Origin: Pirellulales bacterium
GTDB taxonomy: Bacteria; Planctomycetota; Planctomycetia; Pirellulales; Thermoguttaceae
NCBI GenBank assembly: GCA_016928165.1
Contig: JAFGLH010000128.1
Location: 1-64,000 of the forward strand
Length of the DNA: 64,000 nt
Direction of reading: 5' to 3'
The translations under genes were made by a program, and so were the position numbers. Below are positions 9,001 through 16,500 of the stretch, in pieces (positions within the stretch are counted from its first letter, which is position 1; each line of letters starts with the position of its first letter). The notes below the pieces were generated by a model, which saw nothing but the letters and a program-made list of their open reading frames with translations, was not told the origin of the DNA and made no database searches.

Positions 9001-10436
9001 ACGCCGTCCCGGTCCATGTCCACGGTCATCAAGCCGTCGTTAAGCTCGGGGTTGTCGGCCGGATCGAAGAGTCCCACCGGCTCGTACATCCTGGCGAAGA
9101 TGTCGGTAACGCTGCCGCTGCTTTGCGATTCGGGAACGACGCTTTCCCAAACGATGACGAAATTGCCCTCGGCGTTCATGGCCACCGAGGGATTGGTTTG
9201 GGTAAATAGGTCGGGCAACTGCGTAAAGGGGTTGTCTGGCTCTTCAGGGTTCACGCGGAACTCAGTGCCCGATTCCTTGAGCGTCACGCCGAGAATGTCT
9301 TCCGCGTTCAGCGGATTTCCGTTCGCGTCGAGGACCGCCCCGGCTTCAATGAGCAGCGTGGGCACGTTCTCATAGGCCGTCTCCCCGGTGAACTCGATGT
9401 TGAAGGTAAGCAGGCCGTCCGGATCGTCCAGCGTCTCGACCGGCGTCACTTCGACGGTGGGGATCGCGGCGCGGACGGTCGTTGGGCTATTATTGTCGCT
9501 AGCCACGAAATAGTTTTCGTAGTATTGCTCGAAGGCGTCCTCGATGGCCATCGCCGTTTGGTAGGGATTGGTCGGCGAAATGTTGATGTTTTCCACCGTG
9601 AACGGTTCCGAGACCGTGGTCACGAACGCTCCGGGCAGGAAACCTGTGTCCCAGGCGGCATTCTCCACGAACAACTCGTTTACGTTTTGGCCGTTCGAGG
9701 CGTCGCCGAAAGAGATCGTGAAGTGTTGCGAATCGATGCCCTTGACGACCACGTCCTCCAGGTCGCCTCCCAAGAGCCGCAAGGCGTCCTGAATGAGCAT
9801 GGCCGGGTCGGTCAACGGGTCCTCCGAATTGAAATCGGCCTCGTTGAACGTGATCGGAGTGGTGGTGTGTTTGATGCCGTCGCCGTCGACGTAGCTGAGT
9901 TGGAACTCTCCGCTGATGTAATCCGGGGCGGCGGTGGGCGGAGCGGTCGTGTCGCCGAAGGAAAGCTGTTGCACCTCGTTGCCGCCGAAGGTGATCGACA
10001 TCTTCGCGTAGCTGCCCGCAACGGGGATTAGCACGCCGTCGGGCAAGACGATCTGCTGCACTTCCTTAGTGAAGAAGCGGGCGTAGATGTTCTCGTCGGT
10101 CATTGCCTGGCCGGTGGCGGGGTTGACGACCGGATCGCCGGCCTCGTCGAGCACCGGGTCGACGCGCGACCAGACGACGACGAAATCGCCGTCCTTGTCC
10201 ATCGCCAGCGAACTGGCGGTCACCGTGCCCTGCGACTCAGTGATGGCAATATTGACCAGATTGGACTCCAAGTCGGGCGTGTAGACCGACAACAGCGTCC
10301 TTTCCTCCAATTGGTCGATTTGCAAATGACGGTTCGTCCGTTCCCCGCGACGCCGCTGGGAATTGAACAACGAGTCGCAAATGCGTCCCAAGGTGGACCC
10401 CGGTTTTCGATTCTTTGACATGTGCAACAGAGACAT
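1..10436 (-). CDS. Giant cell-surface/secreted repeat protein (partial; C-terminus beyond window start), >=3,478 codons, with DxDGDFVVxW repeats, Ig/SwmB-like domains and an internal trypsin-like domain
   Basis: Own reverse-strand translation. Starts MSLLHMSKNRKPGSTLGRICDSLFNSQRRRGERTNRHLQIDQLEERTLLSVYTPDLESNLVNIAITE. In-frame TAA upstream and AAGGGG SD-like sequence. The same frame (first codon base = 2 mod 3) was checked at ~10.4 kb, 3.5 kb, 3.07 kb, 2.76 kb, 1.03 kb and position 5. Absent from the ORF track because no stop lies in the window. Confidence 0.9.
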   Translation of the reverse strand, partial: MSLLHMSKNRKPGSTLGRICDSLFNSQRRRGERTNRHLQIDQLEERTLLSVYTPDLESNLVNIAITESQGTVTASSLAMDKDGDFVVVWSRVDPVLDEAGDPVVNPATGQAMTDENIYARFFTKEVQQIVLPDGVLIPVAGSYAKMSITFGGNEVQQLSFGDTTAPPTAAPDYISGEFQLSYVDGDGIKHTTTPITFNEADFNSEDPLTDPAMLIQDALRLLGGDLEDVVVKGIDSQHFTISFGDASNGQNVNELFVENAAWDTGFLPGAFVTTVSEPFTVENINISPTNPYQTAMAIEDAFEQYYENYFVASDNNSPTTVRAAIPTVEVTPVETLDDPDGLLTFNIEFTGETAYENVPTLLIEAGAVLDANGNPLNAEDILGVTLKESGTEFRVNPEEPDNPFTQLPDLFTQTNPSVAMNAEGNFVIVWESVVPESQSSGSVTDIFARMYEPVGLFDPADNPELNDGLMTVDMDRDGVRETAIEGVRLVEAYQPYSTILEEDDPLRIADDFYTFRVNVNTAAAQGNPSVGMDAAGNFTVAWSDSGQIVSFFNTINMRQFSYDGTPQSAVETAVNYDNTEVHDNSYVAMSDDGYALIIWNSGSTVYTAMYDPDGYIYQGQSALQPAAGGSEFSAYFDSNDNYAICWTMGADNDVPSLGVTSAGVYFVEYTIGGSMLRSVTRANSASTNPASLTTWHNSQYGGQIVMDADGDMTVVFSGYGPDTNSYFYTSGAATAYLREVLARDENADLIALWPDLADVALPMGAAHSGDTDGVIEEVLIAAQKTYGFDDEQLGRLRTILETIADLARGEANGVMYSQFDADPTYPNPQHVLISDSVVNSQRDGNNARAMLVLDNRIADGTFLILVQSMLSGAYDIVEVEPVYVPYGEDQIIDPGGTLGAIQAALDSSAYLYGNCIVRMISEDELDLREDTYWELEYDPTQQYVYEITFIGQLHDTPIGFAAASVDLIMIVGDDEVPAPAPIAEMYVQGDVGTYQQDASIGMTPEGDFAIAYTEYNINSVGEVVASNIYYRYYDETVDTAGPTATSVETPDGTSILESPIVYQTDNLSYIVVTVSEQMYDNLTSTGDAVTNPENYRLSVGGEVIEGAISEIYYGLSEAAILANRAAADPGTYGDFAVLSTLPSISYEIVIVVDANGVVEGTEPLGTGSYLLELLAPSSATLNDPLGESGLRDVSGNALNRTGFNPAGSNAEIEFTLVVENDVTDKEGLEVRVNETTDGVQTTAVSANEEYYGSSRCVAVDHDGDFVVVWVSEDQDGDGAGVYMRMFDSEGNPLSGEILVNTYTVGDQLECAVAMDADGDFVVVWSSEAQDLDGSWGIYGQRFDSMGRAIGGEFQINSNVANQQVAPSIAMDSQGNFVVVWASQGQDFSYFNDVRAQVFNSDGERISNEIRVNSQNIPGTIVNPSSNEVHPSVAVSEVGTFVVSWTAAYSQKNGVTTNAVVMARLFNYNGTPITIPEYEGHEEGNVEFRVNVGDDEFIADYEHIEDTRLQAGAFYARNAQVTMNPYGEFIVAWEAWQDNDWIDTPQDIVNSYGIYYRQYNTDGTAKLEVDTNANQVVTALHDPPQYYSMAQSALYYGDQISPSISVDADGDFFIVWSGNGSSTYTPLAPQNLAGAYDHDQTGVFVRAFHATLSGDERNPAVTPETRVNTTDIGEQGSPSIAATPSGDIVIVWSGKGGGDSQGVYFTYYKADTDTAGPMVTDFLLPDGTMVASSGQITQPLAAVVVTFDEDMLDNAAHSGDAVTNPNNYSLLVDGIEVVGGISQVFYGLDVAYYLSPEYGLNAQLTNKYQAVLIVDANGASEGVEALINGRYQIVVKGNIRDTSGNPLNSSGFFPQGGLVSSVIYVNVPTGQETLVSDGVNQVPPQGQYTYATTADSIAADADGDFVVAWTDETPGQEGVWIQMFEQVSTLESDGSRTTTVNELTGDILVSSDATATDISVARDVDGDFVVTWSAWNAKTSWDVYAQRFNAAGAAQGEIFRVNSEASDVQRYSSVAMDADGDFIITWQSNLQDGSGYGVYAQTYSAEGDALAGTNEVQTLFLVGGFEGTFRLSWDDDDDPATAPLITAPITSTGNAYSTIDAIQAALDNIGAEANVIGGHVTYALIEFVGADGSRNVAPLAVTNVVKTGGDDGATILLTTSVEGEAGEFRVNDTTSGNQMYPDVAADALGNFVITWTGYGQDGDSAIESNVYAKQYGYVNSVWSPAATAEDSLGLQTESDGTNAQSEEKVVSVDDPANHVVPADIGYDGVVQLNVLDQGEWYSGSGSLLIDTNWILTAAHVVWSDATNQAIDASDIYVAFDLADGRVEIQATQVIVHPGFNGDAMAGNDIALVQISYVPTGVEGYMLYTGEDEIGLTAMVMGYGMIGTGNTGETIDSGDVKHYGFNQFDAEGSLVGYSDSMLVLDYDNGTASQDALGVLYGIHDTGLGAAEVASAHGDSGGPWLVNYNLEDPVNFPGQIAAIVSFGYSVSTDIDDVTNSTYGELDVATRVSSYVGWINSITATNPEEFIVNFDDIFNVDEDGNPSVWLDNAGGVQGHSSVAMDSDGDFVVVWTSYGHDGIGNGYGPGFNGLNGIFARRYNAAGNPVSNAFQVNEYAADNQQNANVSMDADGDFVVTWESFQDGSPASDYGVYARYFARTSEVQYSYNLEDPVTPFRVFGTNPLLGENGEKSGDIRVNTTTNGDQRYPSVAVDDTGDVAIDWSGNGEVPGQNDIQGVFYQRFAQTSDEAGPTVGGVYNATGTDLERVKNLSVLELVSQLVITFGEELSTAGLAGGVNSILNTANWSLMKDGEAFIGIAGIEFGLNPTTNKYEAVITFDGDPLTAGYQPLPIGRYSMTISDAVEDIFGNPLDGDFSGQPGGAYVVNFSVTGDEDDGGEDNPPGTPEDDDPDEPINTLPTDTPNVEPAVAVDDDGDYVVVWTSYFDGAGDIDAQRFNQDGQPLGSEFSVCSYVEGIQYHPAVAMDGYGDFVVVWAGEGEDDLGGVYAAIFDKDGYIVVDDFLINQTTQNLQTMPSVAMDPDGDFVVTWTSYGQDGDLDGIYARRFNVQGVALGDEFLVNTTTAHRQDYSDIAMDDAGNFVVVWRSDQQDGNSWGIYGQRFSATGAKLGGEFRVNTYTLDKQIDPAVAMDADGDFIVTWSSMGQDGGGYGVYVRRYSSAGGAKTANEVRVNQTTLNWQVTPDVGMADNGDYVVTWSSFQDKPDPNYPITDYGIYARMYYANGADYKVAGGQTLGEFRINGTVEGNQVTPAVGVSGGGQFTVAWAGPELVYNDVSGKFVIGANMDVFARVVNPAAGALTSKLGPTIGKVAFSPNASFMSWNALDNDGIARSSIVIDGVQYAADGPYNVASGVNYSRPTSTLSSGVHYYTITAVDNAGNSSRIEGSFTIAGASNDGAGPAISLFAVSEKLGFMSWNAFDPDGLKSSSITIDGVLYSAKGPWAANSGVNYTKPLAGLAAGPHDYTIV
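2890..3665 (-). other. Trypsin-like (S1/chymotrypsin-fold) serine protease domain inside the giant protein
   Basis: Translation DGVVQLNVLDQGEWYSGSGSLLIDTNWILTAAHVVW...GNDIALVQIS...ASAHGDSGGPWLVNY...VSSYVGWINSI. His codon 3543-3545, Asp codon 3396-3398, Ser codon 3066-3068, all in frame. Confidence 0.87.
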
Positions 10437-10521
10437 AGCTATGACCCCTTAATCAGGGCTTCCTTCTCGCCGAGGCGACGTTTTATATGACATATATATA
10501 AGCCGTCTCGGCCGGAGCGTA

Positions 10522-11778
10522 CTAGGTTTTCAATGGTTGTAAGCGATCGAAGGTTTCTCCAAGAGGCAAGGTTCGTTCTCGATCGTTCTCTAGCGGCGGC
10601 TTGAATGAAGGCGATCCCAACTCGTTGCTCGGCCTGAGCCAATAACACGATTCGGGATTGGCGATCGCCTGTCGGGCAGCCGGTTTTTCCAAATTAAGGA
10701 TTGTCGGTCGCCGGATGCCCGGCAGAAACTGCACGTCGTACAGTTCCTCGCAGCCGACGGTGAACTCGAAGAATCCGGCCTGCCGACCGCTGCGCAGGTC
10801 CACCACCGCGACGCCGCAGAGCAGCCTTTCATATTTTTCTTGTACGGGGAGGCCCCCGAAAATGTGCTTCTCGCGGATTTTCGACAGCCCCACCAGCGCG
10901 TATGGCCCGTGGAAACAAAGACCGCGAAGATAACCGGGCAAACCGCAGACCGTCTCCGCCTTGCCGGTTTTCGGATCCGTCACAAGCAATTCGCCGGCGC
11001 CGGAGTTGAGCAGCCACAGCCGTCCGTCGTGCCATCGCGGAGAATGAGGCATCGCCAATCGGTCGAGAACGATTTCGTCCGTGTCCACGTCGATTACCAC
11101 TCCTCCGGTTGCCTTTCGTTCACGCCACGCGCCGGCCTCATCGGTGATACCCAACGCCGTAACATATTTGGGGCGACCTTCTCGCACCGCTATTCCATTC
11201 AGATGGCAGCGGTCCTCCGGCACCAGGTCGGTCACGAAACGGGGTTTCCACGCAGGGGTGAAACTGAAATCAAAACTCAATTTGGCTAGACAAGAAAACC
11301 GCGTAGCCGCCAGCCAAATCTCATCTTCCAGGATCGCCACGTCGTGCGTGTGCAGATCGCCGGTGTGATATGTTGCCCGGGGCAAATATATTGCATCGTA
11401 ACGCCCGGGCTGGTCCTCGATGTATTCGTATGCCAGCGACGGAGAGTTGGCGAACACCCACAGGTCGTGCCGGGCGGCCAGCACTATTCTATTTGCGGAG
11501 GCCGTCAGACCGAGGGGCTTGTCGAACTGGCGCATCAGCAGGGTCGCCCGGCGACCGTCCCAACCGATCAAGGCGACCTTGCCGGCCTGATAAGTGGAGG
11601 CTGCTATAGCGCCATCGGCGCTTGCCAACCACTCCTGAAAATCCGGAGTCGTCGAACAAGCGACGGCCACCGGATCATTCACCACGGCCTGACTTCCCAT
11701 ACTTCCGTACATGTCGCTCGGAGGTTCGAGCTGACGACTCCTCGATGCCCAGTCGTCGCTCCTGGCACCGTACGACAC
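10522..11778 (-). CDS. TIGR03032 family (DUF4915-like) protein
   Basis: 418 aa ORF; DFQEWLASADGAIAASTYQAGKVALIGWDG, HTHDVAI, CHLNGIAVREGRPKYVTALG, PHSPRWHDGRLWLLNSGAGEL, GYLRGLCFHGPYALVGLSKIRE are typical of this family. Confidence 0.8.
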   Translation of the reverse strand: MSYGARSDDWASRSRQLEPPSDMYGSMGSQAVVNDPVAVACSTTPDFQEWLASADGAIAASTYQAGKVALIGWDGRRATLLMRQFDKPLGLTASANRIVLAARHDLWVFANSPSLAYEYIEDQPGRYDAIYLPRATYHTGDLHTHDVAILEDEIWLAATRFSCLAKLSFDFSFTPAWKPRFVTDLVPEDRCHLNGIAVREGRPKYVTALGITDEAGAWRERKATGGVVIDVDTDEIVLDRLAMPHSPRWHDGRLWLLNSGAGELLVTDPKTGKAETVCGLPGYLRGLCFHGPYALVGLSKIREKHIFGGLPVQEKYERLLCGVAVVDLRSGRQAGFFEFTVGCEELYDVQFLPGIRRPTILNLEKPAARQAIANPESCYWLRPSNELGSPSFKPPLENDRERTLPLGETFDRLQPLKT

Positions 11779-12226
11779 CTTTCATCTAATCGAATTATGA
11801 AGATTTTGTCAAATGGAAAGTTCAGGGAATAATCTCCGAATCGAGACGCCCTGGCACTCCTTCCCATATCCCGCAATCGACGCATACTATTTCGTTCATC
11901 TTGATTGCCAACCTCAGAAATGTCAAGCAAATGGCCCCTTAACAACAAGTTCACCCACCATAAGAAGGGGTATTGTCTTATTGCCCGAACTGCTAGACGA
12001 GTTGGGTTAATGGGAAGTTCCGGCAAAGTGGTGGACTAAAAAACCACGCACGCAACCCACTATAAGGGTGGTAATTATAGTATTTTTCCTCAAGCTTTGC
12101 CTTTCTTACTCAACTGACGCGACCGACACATCCGATACTATCGTCACGACCGGAACGTAGGCCCGCCTAGTTGGAAGGTTTGGGATCATGTCCATATTTG
12201 GGCGCTAATCAAGGTAGACACAAGCT

Positions 12227-13474
12227 ATGACGTTCAACCGCACTATCACATACGGGGTCATCGTATTTATGCTTCTGCTGTCGGCTGCGCCGACCAACGG
12301 GCAAGGACCGGGAGGATTCCAGATCTTTGGTCTGGCGGACGTGAGCACATACGGAGGCAATCAAAAGCCCAACGAGGGATACTTTTTCCAGTTTGATGGG
12401 CTTTATTGGTCCATTACCCCGCCGGAAACTCATCCGGTCGGGTATCCCGGCACCCGAACCGTTTACTATGGAATTCACCCGACCAGCCCCTTGGACACCG
12501 AGAGCGACGCCCGCATTCAATCGAATACGCTGGACACATCGGTCTTCGACAACCAATTCAGGGCAGGCAATCGCATCGAATTCGGACGGATCGAAAACCG
12601 CAACGGCTGGCTCGTGAGCATCTTCCAACTCCGCGATGAAATACAGAACTACGAGGCCGACGGCGCCGACATGGTTTTCAACGATCCGGCGTTCGGGCCG
12701 TACGGCGAGCGTCTCTTGTACGGAAACGTAAACAACAACAGTTCGAGCACACCGCCTTATTCACCGCCGGTGTTTAGCGATTTGCCGTTGACGTTCTACG
12801 ATATCTTGCTTCAGAAAAAGATCGATACTTGGGGAGTGGAAACGAGCTACTTGCACAGGTTCCGCACCCGGCACGGCGGCGGGACGTTGGAGATGTTCTT
12901 TGGAGCTCGGTACTTCGAGTTCAACGAGAATTTTTGGGTCACCACCGGTTCCACCCTGGCCGGTACCGCAGATACGGGCGCTTTCTCCTATCTCCAGAAC
13001 AGTTCCTGGAATAGCGACACTGAGAACCACATCGTGGGACCGCAAATCGGTTTGCGCTGGTTCAAAAAGCGGGGCAGATGGATGGTATCCACCGAAGGCC
13101 GCTTCCTGGCCGGACTTAATTGTCAAAACATCCACATGCAAGCGGACATCGGACCGTCTCTGACCGATCCGGGCGCGAACCCCGACGGCAGCTATGATCC
13201 GTTCGTGCCTAAAACGATGACTTCCACGTCATCGACCCATGCCGTCTACGAAAGGGAGTGGTCGCCGGCGGTTGAGTTGCGGGTGGAAGGGCGGTATCAG
13301 GTTACCCGCTCGATCTCAGTCCACGCCGGTTGGTCTGGAATGTGGATCGACGGCGTTGCCCGGGCCAGCAGCGTGATCGACTATACCGTCCCCTCGATGG
13401 GAATCAACCTGGCCCACAACCAAGAAGACGTGTTCCTGAACGGACTGACGCTCGGCTTCGACGTCAATCGTTAA
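12227..13474 (+). CDS. BBP7-like outer-membrane beta-barrel protein
   Basis: Signal peptide; FQFDGLYWSI, GNRIEFGRIENRNGWLVSIFQL, GTLEMFFGARYFEFNENFWV, ENHIVGPQIGLRWFKKRGRWMVSTEGRFLAGLN. Confidence 0.75.
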   Translation: MTFNRTITYGVIVFMLLLSAAPTNGQGPGGFQIFGLADVSTYGGNQKPNEGYFFQFDGLYWSITPPETHPVGYPGTRTVYYGIHPTSPLDTESDARIQSNTLDTSVFDNQFRAGNRIEFGRIENRNGWLVSIFQLRDEIQNYEADGADMVFNDPAFGPYGERLLYGNVNNNSSSTPPYSPPVFSDLPLTFYDILLQKKIDTWGVETSYLHRFRTRHGGGTLEMFFGARYFEFNENFWVTTGSTLAGTADTGAFSYLQNSSWNSDTENHIVGPQIGLRWFKKRGRWMVSTEGRFLAGLNCQNIHMQADIGPSLTDPGANPDGSYDPFVPKTMTSTSSTHAVYEREWSPAVELRVEGRYQVTRSISVHAGWSGMWIDGVARASSVIDYTVPSMGINLAHNQEDVFLNGLTLGFDVNR

Positions 13475-13544
13475 GCGGCATTTCACAAGTGACTTTTCAC
13501 TCGTAAACCCCACGGGTAGCGACCCGCAGGCTTTATATTATCCG

Positions 13545-16500
13545 TCAGCAGTCGTTTGCTTGGCCCGTCGCAGCCATGCTTGGCTCCGCTTGGACCTTCC
13601 GATCGGAAACAAACCGCTCGAGCTCCTGGGCCATCACGTCGACGGCGTATCGAATCTGCTTTTCGGTGTGCGCCGCCGAAATAAAGTATCTCAGCCGGGC
13701 CGCGTTCTCTTCGACGGCCGGATGGATGATCGGCTGAACGTTCACGCCTCGCAAAAACATCGCCTTGGACAGTTGCAAGCAAAGAATCGAGTTGCCCAGG
13801 ATAACCGGCACCACCGGCGTGTCCTTGCTGCTGCCGGTGTTCAATCCGTTCCGTTTGGCCAGATCGAGGAACAGCCGCGAGTTTTCCCGCAGTTGCGAGA
13901 CCCGATCGGGTTCATTCCGCAACAGCCGCAACGAGGTCAGGGCCGCAGCGGCGGAAGCGGGCGGAATGGCCGCCGCGAAAACGAAGCCGGGCGCCGTGTA
14001 GCGAAGATAGTCGGCCAGCGCCTTGCAGCCGGCGATATAGCCGCCGCAACTTCCAATGCTTTTGCTCAACGTTCCCATCCATATATCGACGTCCTCGGCG
14101 GGAACGCCGAAGTGTTCGCCGATGCCGCGGCCCGTGGCGCCCAATATCCCCAAGGAATGCGCCTCGTCGATCATCAACAGGGCCTTGTGGCGCTTCTTTA
14201 ATTCGATGAACTTGGGCAACTCGGGGATGTCGCCGTCCATGCTGTAGACGCCCTCGATCGCCACCAATACGCGCCGGTATTCGTGGCGATACTGTTCGAG
14301 CAGCTTGTCGGCCGCCCGCCAATCGTTGTGTGGGAAAGGCCGTCGCCGCGCCCCGGAAAGAATGCAACCCTGCACGATGCTGTTGTGGGCCAGGGAATCG
14401 TGAAGGATCAAGTCGCCGGGGCCGAACATGTGGCCGATGACCGATTCGTTGGTGGCGTGGCCGCCGACAAAGGCAACGGTGTCCTCGGTCCCCAAAAAGC
14501 TCGATATTTCCCGCTCCAACTCGACGTGGATCAATTTCTGTCCGGAGACCACACGGCTTGCCGAAGCGCTGGTGCCGTAGCGGTCGATGGCCTCCTTTGC
14601 GGCTTGGTTGACCGCCGGATCGCCCGAGAAACCGAGGTAGTTGTAGCTGGAGAAATTGATGTATTGCTTGCCGCCGATGATCGTCGTGTCCCGCGCCGGT
14701 CCGTCGTGCGCCATGAAGAACGGGTTGCCCGTTCCCGTGGCTTCGAGCATGTCGAGGCTATCCCGCAGTCGAACGTATTCGGGGAACAGGTCGAAGCGAT
14801 GCGTTGGCTCGGGTATTTCTCCGTCGGCCGGCCGCGTGCTGGCCGGACGCGGCTCGATGCCTAGATACTTCTCCACGGCCGCGACGAGTTGCCGGGTGGT
14901 CTCCAGTTCGGGAAGCACTTCTTCGGGAAACCGCCCGCCAAACTTGTCTTCCAACGAGGCTAATATCTCCATCCTCTCCAAAGAATCCATACCGGTCTCG
15001 ACGATCGGCGAATCGAGCGTCATGCCGTCGGCGCGTTCCTTCGCCACGCGGCGGATTTCTTCAACCACAAGTTCGGTTAAACGGTGACCGGCCGGGATTT
15101 TTTCCACGACGGCGGGACGTTCGTCCTGAGGTTGGAACGACGGCTCTGTAGCAGAGGTGTCTTTTCGAGTTGTTTTTCGTTTTCGTGTTCCAGTGGGCGC
15201 CGAAGCGGCTAGTCTTCGCCCCTCGCCCCTCGCCCCTAGTCCCTCGCTCCCCAGCCCTCGTCCATCGTCAATCCAACGACCGACCACATTCAAGGTTTTG
15301 GCTAAGAACCCCTCGCGACAGGCGTGTCTCTGAATTTTTCCGCTGGATGTCTTGGGAATGCTGCCTGCTTTCAACAATAATATCTCGGCGGGAACCAACT
15401 CGTGTTCCACGGCCACGGCCCGTCGCACGGCGTCGAAGACTTCATCGAAGTTTGATCGTTTGTGCCGTTCGATTTCCTGAACAACGATAAGCCGCTCGAT
15501 GCTGTTCATTTCCACGACGAAGGCCGCTCCGCCGTCGAGGCGCAGCCGGGGGTGGCTCTGCTGTACGGAAAGCTCGATGTCTTGCGGATAGTAGTTCACT
15601 CCGCGGACGATAAGCAGGTCTTTTAGCCGGCCGGTTACGTAAAGTTCCCCGTCTCTAATGAATCCCAAGTCGCCTGTCCGCAGAAAAGGCCCCTCGCCAC
15701 TGTCGGCCAACCTGGCACGGAAAACCTGCTCGGTGGCTTTTTCTTGCATCCAATATCCCTGCGCGACGCTCGGACCTTGGACCCAAATCTCACCGATCCG
15801 ACCGGGCGAACAGGGGATTCGAGTCTCTGGATCGACGATTTCGATTCGCTGGTCGGGAAGGTTTTCACCGCAACCGACTAATTCCCTGCCGGCCGGATCG
15901 TCCGGTTCGACGGGGACCGCTTCGTTTCGGGAGAGCCCCTCGGCTTCGAAGGAATTGATTATCGGTTGCTTGTGGACGAACCCGCCGGAGACGATCAATG
16001 TTGCCTCGGCCAGTCCGAAGCATGGATAGAACGCTTCCCGGCGAAAACCGCAAGGGGCAAACACCTCGGCGAAAGTTTCGAGCGTTTCCGCCCGCACCGG
16101 CTCCGCCCCGTTGAAGGCCACACGCCAACTGCTCAAGTCAAGTTTTTTTCGTTGTTCAGACGTGACCTTGCGGATGCAGTGCTCGTAGGCGAAGTTCGGT
16201 CCTCCGCTGGTGCTGCCGCGATATTTGGTAATCGCCGCGAGCCAACGATACGGCTTCTGCAAAAAACTCATCGGGGAAATCAGCACGTTCGGCCGGCCGA
16301 CGTACAGCGGCTGAAGGATGCCCCCAATCAACCCCATGTCGTGGTAGCTGGGCAACCAAAACACGCCCGTGCCCGAGCGGGTATGCTCAAAGGAGTATGA
16401 AATCAGCGCAGAGTTGTGGACGAGGTTGGCATGGTTTAGCACTACCCCCTTCGGCGTGCCGGTCGAGCCGGAGGTATATTGTAAGAAAGCCAACGTATCG

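Noticed and set aside
381-9209. Long plus-strand ORFs (e.g. 381..1550, 2112..3377, 4827..5741, 6087..7271) rich in DDDEVAVGVHGHR
   Set aside because: Antisense shadow of the DxDGDFVV codon repeats in the giant minus-strand gene; no domain signature or initiation context.
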